This document shows, one piece after another, positions 45,176 through 53,261 of a DNA stretch of 64,000 nucleotides. This DNA is from Mucilaginibacter gossypiicola. Lineage in GTDB: Bacteria > Bacteroidota > Bacteroidia > Sphingobacteriales > Sphingobacteriaceae. The stretch is taken from positions 62,001 through 126,000 of the forward strand of contig NZ_FOCL01000013.1 in assembly GCF_900110105.1 (NCBI RefSeq), read 5' to 3'. Made by a program: the position numbers and the translations under genes. Within the stretch, counting starts at the first letter, position 1, and the number at the start of each line of letters is the position of its first letter. A model generated the notes under the pieces. That model was not told the DNA's origin. It worked only from the letters and a program-made list of their open reading frames with translations, and made no database searches.

Positions 45176-46066
45176 TTAGTTAACCAGCTGTTTTTTAAAC
45201 TGGTTAGGACTGATACCTGTTTCCTTTTTAAACAACCGCGAAAAATACGGGAGATTTTCAAAGCCGAGTTCATAAGCTATCTCAGAAACGCTTTGGTAAT
45301 CACTTTTAAGCCGGTTTTTTGCCTCGTTTATAAGATAAATATGTATCAGTTCTATTGCCGTTTTTCCTGTTTCCTGCTTCAGCATGTCACTTAGGTATCG
45401 GGGAGATAAATTAAGCTGTGATGCCAATGCATTAACAGATGGCAACCCCTGGGTTAACAGCAGTCCGTTTTTAAAGTAAGCCGCCAGCACTTCATTAAAC
45501 TTTGATACGGTTTTACCCGAAAGCTCTGTACGGTTAATAAACTGGCGTTTGTAAAACCGTTGTGAATATTTTAGGATCGAATCAATATGGGTGAGCATAA
45601 TATCGCGGCTGTACTCATCGGTATTGTTACGGTATTCGGCTTCTATCTTGTAATAGAGGTCCCACATGATCTGCTCTTCCGACGGTGAAAGGTGCAGGGC
45701 TTCGTTTGCTTCGTAATCAAAAAAAGCATATTTGCTTATTTCATTATGCAGGAAGTGGCCGTTCAGGAAATCCTCGTGAATGAACATGATAAACGCGTCC
45801 TCGTCATACTCCACACTGTTAAACTGAATTACCTGGCGGGGCTTAATGAACATCATGCTGCCGTTATCGTGATCGTATTTGGTACGGCCATACATAATTT
45901 GGCCGGCTTTAAGTTTTTTAAACCCGATCATGTAAAAATCAGAAGTAAATTCCCTGTCGCCAAACCCGCAGGTATGGGTGCACCTGTACAGGCTGAAGAG
46001 CGGGTTCTCCGGCATCGGGAAACCGTTAGCGCGGTGCATGTCGGTCAAATTTTTAAAATGCTGCAT
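45176..46066 (-). CDS. AraC family transcriptional regulator
   Basis: A 296-residue regulator. The N-terminal ~150 residues form a cupin-like sensing part (MFIKPRQVIQFNSVEYDEDAFIMFIHEDFL). The C-terminal ~100 residues contain two helix-turn-helix motifs (PSVNALASQLNLSPRYLSDML and QSVSEIAYELGFENLPYFSRLFKKETGISPNQF), the AraC/XylS DNA-binding signature. It lies downstream of the SDR oxidoreductase gene in the same orientation and may control it, as such pairs often do; that link is inference. Confidence 0.93.
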   Translation of the reverse strand: MQHFKNLTDMHRANGFPMPENPLFSLYRCTHTCGFGDREFTSDFYMIGFKKLKAGQIMYGRTKYDHDNGSMMFIKPRQVIQFNSVEYDEDAFIMFIHEDFLNGHFLHNEISKYAFFDYEANEALHLSPSEEQIMWDLYYKIEAEYRNNTDEYSRDIMLTHIDSILKYSQRFYKRQFINRTELSGKTVSKFNEVLAAYFKNGLLLTQGLPSVNALASQLNLSPRYLSDMLKQETGKTAIELIHIYLINEAKNRLKSDYQSVSEIAYELGFENLPYFSRLFKKETGISPNQFKKQLVN

Positions 46067-46084
46067 GATGAATAAAGTTAAACA

Positions 46085-46111
46085 AATCTACGCCGAATTA
46101 CGGCGTAGATT
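46085..46111. terminator. Perfect 11-bp hairpin between the SDR and AraC genes
   Basis: AATCTACGCCG / complement with an AATTA loop. Read on the minus strand it is followed by a moderately T-rich stretch, so it may end the SDR transcript. It also lies in the AraC leader and could be an operator. Confidence 0.55.
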
Positions 46112-46191
46112 ATGTCAGCAGAATACATTTATATAAAAGCTGAGCGTGCAAAGCCTGAAGCTAAAGATTAACAGCCTTTATATAATATTAA

Positions 46192-47010
46192 TTATTTACC
46201 GTGTGCAGCGTTAGCTATTTCGCTCCAGCTATCCCACTCGGCGGCACGGCCTTCATAGGTTTGTTTAACCCAGGGCTGCGCATATTTCCCAAGGAACAAA
46301 CGTAGCGGAGGGTTTTCGCTGTCAATCAGTTTCAGCACGGCATCTGTAGTGGCTTCCGGTACGCCGAAAATATCGTCGGTTAAGCCTGCCTGGAAAGCGG
46401 CGCGTACGGCATCGTATTCGGGCATTGCTGTTGTTTGTGCAGCAGAAGCACCTGCCCAATCTGTTGCAAAGCCATTAGGCTCAATAAGCGAAACATTAAT
46501 ACCGAAACCTTTTACTTCGGCCGCCAGGGTTTCACTTAAACCTTCTACTGCAAACTTAGATGCATTGTATATACCCAATACTGGCAGGGTAACCAAACCC
46601 AGTACACTCGAAAGCTGGATGATGTGGCCTTGGCCTTGCTCGCGCATTACAGGTAACACAGCTTGTGATAGCCATAGTAAACCAAAAAAGTTGGTTTCCA
46701 TTTGCTCACGGGCTTCCTGCTCTGTAGTTTCTTCAATGCTGCCGAATAAGCCGTAACCTGCGTTATTGATCAGTACATCAATACTACCGAAATGTTCTTT
46801 TGCTTTGCTGATGGCTGCAAAATCTGCTGCGCGATCATTAACATCCAGTTGCAGCGGTAAAATGTTATCGCCATATTTATTTACCAGGTCATCCAGAGTG
46901 CTCAAATCACGAGCAGTTGCTACTACTTTATCGCCTCTTTGCAATAATGCTTCGGCCCATAATTTACCGAAGCCACGTGATGCGCCGGTAATGAAAATTG
47001 TCTTTGCCAT
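46192..47010 (-). CDS. Short-chain dehydrogenase/reductase (SDR)
   Basis: A 272-residue classical SDR from the ATG at 47010. An in-frame codon 81 nt further upstream would add a non-homologous 27-residue leader and place the start before the promoter box at 47034-47041, so it is rejected. Motifs: TGASRGFGK (cofactor), NNAGYG, catalytic SSVLGL and YNASKFAVEG (Tyr-x-x-x-Lys). The R/K after the glycine motif suggests NADP. The substrate is unknown. An AraC regulator follows. Confidence 0.92.
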   Translation of the reverse strand: MAKTIFITGASRGFGKLWAEALLQRGDKVVATARDLSTLDDLVNKYGDNILPLQLDVNDRAADFAAISKAKEHFGSIDVLINNAGYGLFGSIEETTEQEAREQMETNFFGLLWLSQAVLPVMREQGQGHIIQLSSVLGLVTLPVLGIYNASKFAVEGLSETLAAEVKGFGINVSLIEPNGFATDWAGASAAQTTAMPEYDAVRAAFQAGLTDDIFGVPEATTDAVLKLIDSENPPLRLFLGKYAQPWVKQTYEGRAAEWDSWSEIANAAHGK

Positions 47011-47033
47011 TGTTATTGTTTTAAATGTTAGGA

Positions 47034-47061
47034 CAAAATTAGGGGGACAAGCGCAGGGCAA
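47034..47061 (-). promoter_or_regulatory. TTG-N17-TAATTTTG promoter of the SDR gene
   Basis: On the minus strand TTG (47061-47059) and TAATTTTG (47041-47034) are 17 bp apart, the same spacing as the malic enzyme promoter. The ATG follows 24 nt downstream. Confidence 0.55.
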
Positions 47062-47167
47062 TTTATACAGAAGTGGGGAACACTGATACATTTTTACGCC
47101 GGTGCTTGTAATTGGTAATCAGTATGTCATTAGAAGTAAGATGTCGGCAAAACCGCTTAGATAAAAA

Positions 47168-47200
47168 AACAAAACCCATCTCAAAAGGATGGGTTTTGTT
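47168..47200 (-). terminator. Hairpin terminator after the GH2 gene
   Basis: A stem AACAAAACCCATC / complement (47168-47180 with 47188-47200), followed on the minus strand by a T-run. It serves the GH2 gene that ends at 47242. Confidence 0.8.
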
Positions 47201-47212
47201 TTGCGTTAAGCT

Positions 47213-47231
47213 CCCTCTCCAAAGGAGAGGG
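47213..47231. repeat. CCCTCTCC-AAA-GGAGAGGG palindrome
   Basis: A perfect 8-bp inverted repeat, followed by ttgggggagg. I recall similar short palindromes (ccctctcc...ggagaggg) as dispersed repeats in many genomes. It lies between the GH2 stop and its terminator. Confidence 0.55.
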
Positions 47232-47241
47232 TTGGGGGAGG

Positions 47242-49671
47242 TTATCTGCTTTTCAATACCAAAGTACTGCCTTGTAAGCCATCAGCCGAAGCGGTTAATG
47301 TAATCGTGCCGGCTTTTTCTTTGGCCTGCACAATGGCTAAGGCCAAGCCATGGAATGCCTTACGGTAATCTGCTTTGAACGGATCATGGCTAACCGGATC
47401 GCCGTTATCAACACTGGCAATAAAACCTTCGCCGTTAATTTTAAAGTTTACTTTATTATCGGCATCAGGTACAACATTGCCGTCCTTATCCAGGATTTTT
47501 ACAGTGATAAATGATAAATCTTTGCCATCGGCCTTGATTTGGGAACGATCTGCAATCAGCTCAATTTTGGCAGGGGCACCGGCGGTATGGATCTCGCGGG
47601 TTAATACCGTTTTGCCATTTTTACGGGATACCGCTTTTAAGGTGCCCGGTTCATATTTTACGCGCCACATTACATGCAGGTCGTCGCCGGTTTTCTTTTG
47701 AATACCTAATGACTTGCCGTTCAGGTAAAGCTCAACTTCGTCGGCATTATTATAATATGCCCAGATATCGATCATTTTACCTGGTTCCCAGTTCCAGTGA
47801 GGGAATATGTGCAGTACCGGTTTGTTTGTCCACTCACTTTGGTACATATAATATACATCCTTAGGGAAGCCTGCCAGGTCAATTATCCCGAAGTAAGAGC
47901 TGCGCGATGGCCATGAGTATGGGGTTGGCTCGCCCAGGTAATCGAAACCGGTCCAGATGAACATGCCCGAAAGGAAGTCGTACTTTTTCATCACCTTCCA
48001 GGTCATTTCATGGGTTGAGCCCCATGGTGGTCGGGTGTTGTCATAGGCCGAAACATTATTGCCTTCTCTTAAAAAAGGTTTATCATAGCTTGTTGGCCAA
48101 ACCCTGATGCTATCCGATGGCATTTCATAATAACCACGGGTTTCCAAACCCGAGGTAGTTTCGGTAGCAATGAACTTTTTACCCGGGTAACGGTCATGAA
48201 ATTTAGCATAATCAAACTGGTGATAGTTATAACCAATCAAATCAATAGCTCCCGATTTTACAATTTTGTTTGTGGTATCAGGGCGATCATTAGCGGTGGT
48301 AAGCGGGCGGGTTTTATCCAAGCTGTGAACAATGGCAGCCAGTTCGGGAGCAATACGCAATGCGCTGCTATCGGCCTGTTGAGGAATCTCGTTACCAATA
48401 CTCCAGATCATGATGCTGGGGTGATTGCGGTCGCGTTTTACCTGATCTTCCAGATCGCGTTTATGCCATTCTTTAAAATACAGGTGATAGTCATAAGTAG
48501 CCTTTTTCCATTCCCAGCAATCAAAAGCTTCATCCATTACTATGAAGCCCATTTTATCGCAAAGATCAAGCAGTTCGGGGGCCGGAGGGTTGTGCGAGGT
48601 ACGGATGCCATTGCAACCCATAGCCTTTAGCATTTGCAACTGGCGTTCAAGCGCGCGCGTATTAACAGCAGCCCCGAGGCTTCCCAGGTCATGGTGATCA
48701 CATACGCCCAGGATTTTCATTGGTTTACCATTCAGGCTAAAACCTTTATCTGCATCAAAATTAAAATAACGGATCCCGACGGTTGTAGTATATTCATCCA
48801 ATACCGTTTTGCCTTCAATTAGTTGGGTAACCGCTTTATATAAGTAAGGTTTGTCTACCGACCAAAGCACCGGGTTTTTAACAGTGAGTGTATGAGCCAC
48901 AGTTAGTGCAGTATCCTTGCTTTTTGCTGCAGATAAAGCTTCGCCGGCTAATGATACCGGTTTACCGGCAGCATCATAAAGTTTGGTGCTTATCATTAGC
49001 CCGGGCGCCTTTTGGTAATTATGCAATTGCACCTGCACATTTACTTTGGCAGAAGCATTGCTCACATTAGTTGTGGTTACATAAGTGCCCCAGTGGTCAA
49101 TAGCGGTTTTGTTGGTAGTAACCAGCCACACATGGCGGTAAATACCCGAGCCCGAATACCAGCGTGAGTTTGGCTGAACCGAGTTATCAACCTTAACGGC
49201 TATAACGTTGTTGCCGCCAAAGTTTAAATAGGGGGTAAGCTCATACCTGAATGAGATATACCCATTGGGTCTGAACCCAAGGTGATGCCCATTGATCCAT
49301 ACATCGCTTTTTTGATATACGCCATCAAAATCAATATAAACCAGTTTGCCTTTTGAGGCTGCCGGAACAGTAAATGTTTTGCGGTACCAGCCAATGCCGC
49401 CGGGTAAAGCGCCGCCTTCGGGCGTGGCAGGGTTATCTTTTGAAAACGTGCCTTCAATACTCCAATCGTGCGGCAGGTTTAATACGCGCCATTTGCTATC
49501 ATTAAGGGTTACCTTTTCGCCGCTTTCAACAGCGCCAAGGTTAAAGCGCCAGCTTTTATCAAAGTCGAGTTTTTGGCGGGTTTGGGCAAAGGGTTTTAGC
49601 GTAGCCAGCATCAGGATAGCAAGCATTGTACACTTATAAACCTTAGCCCCTTGTGATTTTATTGATGACAT
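47242..49671 (-). CDS. Secreted glycoside hydrolase family 2 (beta-galactosidase-like)
   Basis: An 809-residue protein with a signal peptide (about 1-29). Domains: GH2 sugar-binding (WRVLNLPHDWSIEGTF ... GGIGWYRKTFTVP), immunoglobulin-like, TIM barrel with acid/base Glu428 (MIWSIGNEIP) and nucleophile Glu504 (FIATETTSG), then a DUF4982-type and an invasin/BIG-like domain (ADRSQIKADGKDLSFITVKILDKDG). The family removes terminal beta-linked sugars (galactose, glucuronate or mannose) from plant or algal glycans. There is no SusC/D pair nearby, so it is not part of a full polysaccharide-utilisation locus within this window. Confidence 0.93.
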   Translation of the reverse strand: MSSIKSQGAKVYKCTMLAILMLATLKPFAQTRQKLDFDKSWRFNLGAVESGEKVTLNDSKWRVLNLPHDWSIEGTFSKDNPATPEGGALPGGIGWYRKTFTVPAASKGKLVYIDFDGVYQKSDVWINGHHLGFRPNGYISFRYELTPYLNFGGNNVIAVKVDNSVQPNSRWYSGSGIYRHVWLVTTNKTAIDHWGTYVTTTNVSNASAKVNVQVQLHNYQKAPGLMISTKLYDAAGKPVSLAGEALSAAKSKDTALTVAHTLTVKNPVLWSVDKPYLYKAVTQLIEGKTVLDEYTTTVGIRYFNFDADKGFSLNGKPMKILGVCDHHDLGSLGAAVNTRALERQLQMLKAMGCNGIRTSHNPPAPELLDLCDKMGFIVMDEAFDCWEWKKATYDYHLYFKEWHKRDLEDQVKRDRNHPSIMIWSIGNEIPQQADSSALRIAPELAAIVHSLDKTRPLTTANDRPDTTNKIVKSGAIDLIGYNYHQFDYAKFHDRYPGKKFIATETTSGLETRGYYEMPSDSIRVWPTSYDKPFLREGNNVSAYDNTRPPWGSTHEMTWKVMKKYDFLSGMFIWTGFDYLGEPTPYSWPSRSSYFGIIDLAGFPKDVYYMYQSEWTNKPVLHIFPHWNWEPGKMIDIWAYYNNADEVELYLNGKSLGIQKKTGDDLHVMWRVKYEPGTLKAVSRKNGKTVLTREIHTAGAPAKIELIADRSQIKADGKDLSFITVKILDKDGNVVPDADNKVNFKINGEGFIASVDNGDPVSHDPFKADYRKAFHGLALAIVQAKEKAGTITLTASADGLQGSTLVLKSR

Positions 49672-49815
49672 AATATCGTTTGGGGATTAATTGTATTTTG
49701 GACACTAAATTATAAATAATAGCTTAAAAGCAAAGGGATGCTGTAAATAAGTAGATATAAAACTTCAACCTTGAAACAGGATTGCGGGTTACAATGTTTG
49801 CCGCCGATCATAGGG

Positions 49816-50547
49816 TCAATTCCAACGCTTTTTTAATCCTTCCCAAAAACCTAAAATGCTAAGGTTAATCTTTCGTTGCGTTTCTTTTGCTTTTGGGCTT
49901 TTATGGACTAATACCGGCGAATTATCATTTTTTAACAAAGCGTCCCTTTTAACCCTCTCTTTTCTTATGCTTTGCTCAAATCTTTGAAGCTCGGTAAAGA
50001 TCCATTTATTATAATTTAATAATTCTTGGGATGGGTTTGACGGTAGTTTAGATGTAATTATTTGTTCTGTAATCGTTTTAAACCAGCTGAAAAATTTCAT
50101 CTCAAGGGATTGCCATTGCTCTTCGTGAATTTCAGCATAATTTAATACAGCATCCTGGTACATTATTTTCCACTTGTCTAATTCTAAAGGAATATAATTG
50201 ACCTCTTTTTTATTAAATTTAATGTAAAAGCCGCTTGACCAATCTTGTTGCTGATCAAGTCGGCCGTCCCCAAAATCGATCTTATTGAGGGAATCTTCCT
50301 TTATTACCACATCGTCTTCTCCAACAAAACTTTGCAAACCCTCTGTATAAAAGTCATCATACGCTCCCTGCAAAATAAGTTCAAGGTATCCATAGTCGGT
50401 AAATACGTTATTCCTATCTGGCTTTTGGCTAAAGTCTATCGAATAGTAATAAAGTGGAACCCTTTCAAAATATAATCGTATTGTGTTTTTATCTAAAAAG
50501 TTCCATTCTAATAATATAACCTGGGTGGCATCCAATTTTTCTTCCAT
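49816..50547 (-). CDS. AT-rich orphan hypothetical protein (243 aa)
   Basis: I do not recognise a family. The protein has no signal peptide or membrane helix; it is rich in Trp, Tyr, Glu and Lys. The first half looks mixed alpha/beta (ILLEWNFLDKNTIRLYFERVPLYYYSID), the second half mostly helical with a basic end (ELQRFEQSIRKERVKRDALLKNDNSPVLVHKSPKAKETQRK). Base composition is clearly more AT-rich than the flanking GH2 gene, which suggests recent acquisition. It is a single gene with AT-rich gaps on both sides. Confidence 0.55.
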   Translation of the reverse strand: MEEKLDATQVILLEWNFLDKNTIRLYFERVPLYYYSIDFSQKPDRNNVFTDYGYLELILQGAYDDFYTEGLQSFVGEDDVVIKEDSLNKIDFGDGRLDQQQDWSSGFYIKFNKKEVNYIPLELDKWKIMYQDAVLNYAEIHEEQWQSLEMKFFSWFKTITEQIITSKLPSNPSQELLNYNKWIFTELQRFEQSIRKERVKRDALLKNDNSPVLVHKSPKAKETQRKINLSILGFWEGLKKRWN

Positions 50548-50727
50548 GAGTTGTAAATGAGGATAGCAGCATATGAAAAATAAAAGTACTCAGTTATTTT
50601 TAAGGGTGGGATTTTATTGGATTAAATAACAAGTGAAATCTTCAGGCTCGGGTTTCTTTATAATAGTGGAAAAATTAATTTCAAATCATTTGATACTATT
50701 TTTCATCATAATCCGTTTCAAGGTTCA

Positions 50728-51051
50728 ATGAAAGCAATCGCCTTTATCATGTTAGTTTTTATGGTGCTCATTTCCACAATACAAGGGAAAGCGGAGCCGG
50801 TGAATAACATGTCGAAAGAATGCTGTCATCATATGGCTAATATGCCGCAGAAACATCATGGCGGTCAAAAAGGATGCGATGGTGGTATGTGCATGACCGT
50901 ACTGTCATGCAATAATTGCTGTTTCTTAAAAGCTGAACCTATCAGCACTGAGGTTGTTGCTGTCTCTGTTAACAACAAAAACACCCTGCCTTATCTTACA
51001 GGTAATTTATCCGATTACGCAAACACCTGCTGGAACCCTCCGAAAGTTTAA
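50728..51051 (+). CDS. Exported His/Cys/Met-rich small protein
   Basis: A 107-residue protein with a signal peptide (MKAIAFIMLVFMVLISTIQGKA). The mature N-terminal part is dense in potential soft-metal ligands: ECCHHMANMPQKHHGGQKGCDGGMCMTVLSCNNCC. The C-terminal ~45 residues are ordinary. The cluster of His, Met and Cys resembles periplasmic copper/zinc-handling proteins, but no named family is recognised. A second exported Cys-rich peptide starts 63 nt downstream on the same strand, so the two probably act together. Confidence 0.65.
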   Translation: MKAIAFIMLVFMVLISTIQGKAEPVNNMSKECCHHMANMPQKHHGGQKGCDGGMCMTVLSCNNCCFLKAEPISTEVVAVSVNNKNTLPYLTGNLSDYANTCWNPPKV

Positions 51052-51114
51052 TGAAGAGAACATCTGCCTATTTTCAATAGTGTATCTTTTTATTAAACAA
51101 TCAATTTAAAAATC

Positions 51115-51312
51115 ATGAAAAAATTTCTTTTCATCACCACTGTGATGCTGTTTACTATATGTAATATTTCGTTTGCTAACACACCTTGCTGCAACAACAA
51201 AATGAACCATTGCACCAAATGTGCAAAGTCATGTACCAAGCCAACGTGTTTAGATAACTGCAGCAAATCATGCAAAGCCTCGGGCAATTGCAATAAAACC
51301 TGCAGCAAATAA
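51115..51312 (+). CDS. Exported metallothionein-like Cys-rich peptide (65 aa)
   Basis: A signal peptide (about MKKFLFITTVMLFTICNISFA) precedes a ~44-residue mature peptide with ten cysteines in C-C and C-x2/4-C spacing (TPCCNNKMNHCTKCAKSC, then CLDNCSKSCKASGNC and CNKTC). Together with seven or more lysines this looks like a metal-binding or disulfide-rich peptide. No family is recognised. It is followed at once by a very strong terminator. Confidence that it is real rests on the signal peptide, the regular Cys pattern and the terminator. Confidence 0.7.
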   Translation: MKKFLFITTVMLFTICNISFANTPCCNNKMNHCTKCAKSCTKPTCLDNCSKSCKASGNCNKTCSK

Positions 51313-51352
51313 AAAAAGCGGCCCCCGGTGAAAACCGGGGGCCGCTTTTTTT
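51311..51352. terminator. Very strong bidirectional terminator, 19-bp perfect stem
   Basis: AAAAAAAGCGGCCCCCGGT pairs perfectly with its complement across a GAAA tetraloop. It overlaps the stop of the Cys-rich peptide gene and lies 11 bp from the convergent monooxygenase stop, so it serves both. Confidence 0.95.
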
Positions 51353-51363
51353 AACAGGTGTTT

Positions 51364-51654
51364 TTAATGAACCCTATCTGTTTTATATATGCCCAGCGGA
51401 CCATCAATAATGTCAGCTATCTGCTGGCTGAACAACTGAAAATGCTCCTGCTTAACATGCTGATCAAGCCCTTCCTGACTGGCCCAGGTTTCGTGGAAAA
51501 TAAACTGGGTTTCGTCTGTGGTTGATTGATACAGCTCGTATTGTAAACATGCTTCTTCCTGGCGGGACGCAGCAACCAGCTTATCCAAAAAATCTTTCAT
51601 TTGGGCAGTGGTGCCAGCCTTACACTTCACTAAGGCTGTTAAGTAAATTTTCAT
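51364..51654 (-). CDS. Putative quinol monooxygenase (ABM domain, YgiN-like)
   Basis: A 96-residue dimeric ferredoxin-like-fold protein: MKIYLTALVKCKAGTTAQMKDFLDKLV, CLQYELYQSTTDETQFIFHETWAS and LDQHVKQEHFQLF, the antibiotic-biosynthesis-monooxygenase pattern. In E. coli the homologue YgiN is encoded next to mdaB and interconverts quinol/quinone. Here too it overlaps, by 35 nt, the end of an MdaB-like gene, which supports a joint role in quinone redox protection. Confidence 0.88.
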   Translation of the reverse strand: MKIYLTALVKCKAGTTAQMKDFLDKLVAASRQEEACLQYELYQSTTDETQFIFHETWASQEGLDQHVKQEHFQLFSQQIADIIDGPLGIYKTDRVH

Positions 51655-52258
51655 GGCTTGGGTTGTTTTGTGTAAATAGTTTGTTTAAATGTTCCTGGTA
51701 GCGTTGCAGGTTCTCCTCAATATTAGCGTTTTTCATCACATCATAAAAGTGAATACTTTCTAAGGGTTGCATGCCTGTAAAAGCATTCATGCGGTGAAAG
51801 CCGAACATCGGACCTTCGTCAACACTGTGCTCATTAAAAAACTCGCCGGGTAGGGTAAAAGCTGTAACCGGTGCATTCCATGAGGTGGTAAGCAGGTATT
51901 TTTTGCCATGCATCAGTCCGCCGGTACCATAATTAATACCGGGGTTTTCGGCGGTACGGCCGTCGCTGCGATAAATGCCGTTTTGATAGCCGGCTGTGAA
52001 AACTTCATCGATGTATTTTTTTAAGGCATGCGGCACCTGGAACCACCAAACAGGAGTGTGGTAAATGATTATGTCGGCCCATTTATAGTTTTCCGCTTCC
52101 TGCATAGGGTCATAAGCGTTATTCACGTCGGTTGAACGCACTTCAAAGTCAGGATGTTCAATGAAATATTGTACTGTAGTATCTAATAGTGTTTTATTGA
52201 ATTTTCCGCCGGAGTGACCGAAGATCTGTCCACCGTTTATTACAAATATGTTCTTCAT
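51620..52258 (-). CDS. mdaB: MdaB-like NAD(P)H-quinone oxidoreductase
   Basis: A 212-residue flavodoxin-fold enzyme of the NAD(P)H dehydrogenase (quinone) family: INGGQIFGHSGGKFNKTLLD at the start, YHTPVWWFQVPHALKKYIDEVFTAGYQNGIYRSDGR, and LLTTSWNAPVTAF. MdaB reduces quinones by two electrons with FAD, avoiding semiquinone radicals. The gene is divergent from a LysR regulator across a 100-bp region with overlapping palindromes, and it overlaps the YgiN-like gene by 35 nt, so the pair is almost certainly one transcript. Confidence 0.92.
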   Translation of the reverse strand: MKNIFVINGGQIFGHSGGKFNKTLLDTTVQYFIEHPDFEVRSTDVNNAYDPMQEAENYKWADIIIYHTPVWWFQVPHALKKYIDEVFTAGYQNGIYRSDGRTAENPGINYGTGGLMHGKKYLLTTSWNAPVTAFTLPGEFFNEHSVDEGPMFGFHRMNAFTGMQPLESIHFYDVMKNANIEENLQRYQEHLNKLFTQNNPSHENLLNSLSEV

Positions 52259-52282
52259 TTATTTTCGTGTTTTAATTTTTGT

Positions 52283-52290
52283 CAAAATTA
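52283..52290 (-). promoter_or_regulatory. -7 box (TAATTTTG) of the mdaB-like operon
   Basis: TAATTTTG on the minus strand ends 24 nt before the mdaB ATG at 52258. The -33 region overlaps the palindromes at 52304-52330. Confidence 0.5.
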
Positions 52291-52303
52291 CGGTTGGATT
52301 ATC

Positions 52304-52330
52304 TACTATTAAAATAGTATAATTTATACT
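52304..52330. promoter_or_regulatory. Overlapping palindromes, candidate LysR operator
   Basis: TACTATT-AA-AATAGTA (52304-52319) shares its right arm with AGTATAA-T-TTATACT (52316-52330). The second palindrome overlaps the TACTTTTG box (52327-52334) of the LysR gene. Three half-sites in the divergent gap fit LysR-type binding and autoregulation. Confidence 0.6.
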
Positions 52331-52358
52331 TTTGTATTATAATTATAATAGATAAGCT

Positions 52359-53254
52359 ATGGTTAATTTTGAATGGTTCCGCACGTTTAAGGCGATATAT
52401 GAAACTGGTTCGCTAACCGGTGCGGCCGAGGCCTTGTTTATTTCCCAGCCGGGAGTGAGCCTGCATTTAAGCTCGCTGGAGAGTTATGTAGGCTACAAAC
52501 TATTTGATCGTACTTCGCGGAAAATGGTATCTACCGAGCGGGGCAAGATCCTGTACAATTATATCCAGGAGTCTATTAGTAAGCTGGAAGAAGCTGAGCG
52601 GCATTTTCATAAAAGCACCGAAAAGGATGTGCCTACTATAAGTATAGGCATGTGCTTTGAGACTTTTCAGTTCACGCTCGAATCGTATCTGCCGACGCTG
52701 CCCTTTAACGTGATCATCAAATTTGGCGAATACCCCGAAATGCTGGCCGATTTGGATGGCGGTATCCTTGATATGATTGTAACACCCCATAAGGGCGACT
52801 ATAAAGGGTTGGAGTATAAACCGTTTTTTAAGAGCGGATAGTGGTGCTGGCCGGGGCGCAAACACCCACCGATGAATTTAATGAACTATTGAAAACTAAG
52901 GACCTTAACCAGATTCAAACCTGGCTTAAGGCCCAAATCTGGTACGGCTCATCTGGTGATATGGAGCACCTTCGGCGTTTCTGGCATATCAACTTTGGTA
53001 AGAGGCCCGATTTTAAACCCAATTTCATTGTGCCCAACATGGGCTCTATTCTGCGTTGCCTGAGCGACGGCAAGGGAATTGCAGTGATCCCTGATTTTCT
53101 TTCGCGAAAGGAGAGGGATAGCGGTAATATCAAATTGCTTTGGGAAGGATATAATTTAATCGAGAACACATTGTACTTTGGCACCCGCAAAAAATCAATT
53201 TATGCAGAGCAGATAGCCATGGTACAGGAAATTTTTGAGCGGGAGATGGTGTAG
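52359..53254 (+). pseudogene. LysR-type regulator gene broken by a 1-base deletion
   Basis: The first frame (52359-52841) has the LysR DNA-binding domain (TFKAIYETGSLTGAAEALFISQPGVSLHL) and the start of the effector domain, then hits TAG after YKPFFKSG. The -1 frame continues without a gap from about 52830 as ERIVVLAGAQTPTDEF ... to 53254. Inserting one base (A or G in ttttttaagagc) gives a 298-residue protein, normal for the family. It is divergent from the MdaB/YgiN-like pair and would be expected to control it. Either the regulator is lost or the indel is an assembly error; no -1 slippery heptamer in the right frame is present. Confidence 0.85.
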
Positions 53255-53261
53255 ATGAACA

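Noticed and set aside
47011..47091. Longer N-terminus for the SDR protein
   Set aside because: The added 27 residues are not SDR-like, and the promoter box TAATTTTG lies inside that stretch.
52823..52841. Programmed -1 frameshift in the LysR gene at the T6 run
   Set aside because: Slippage on TTT TTT would lead straight into TAA. The needed re-read is after AAG, and no X-XXY-YYZ heptamer is in frame there.
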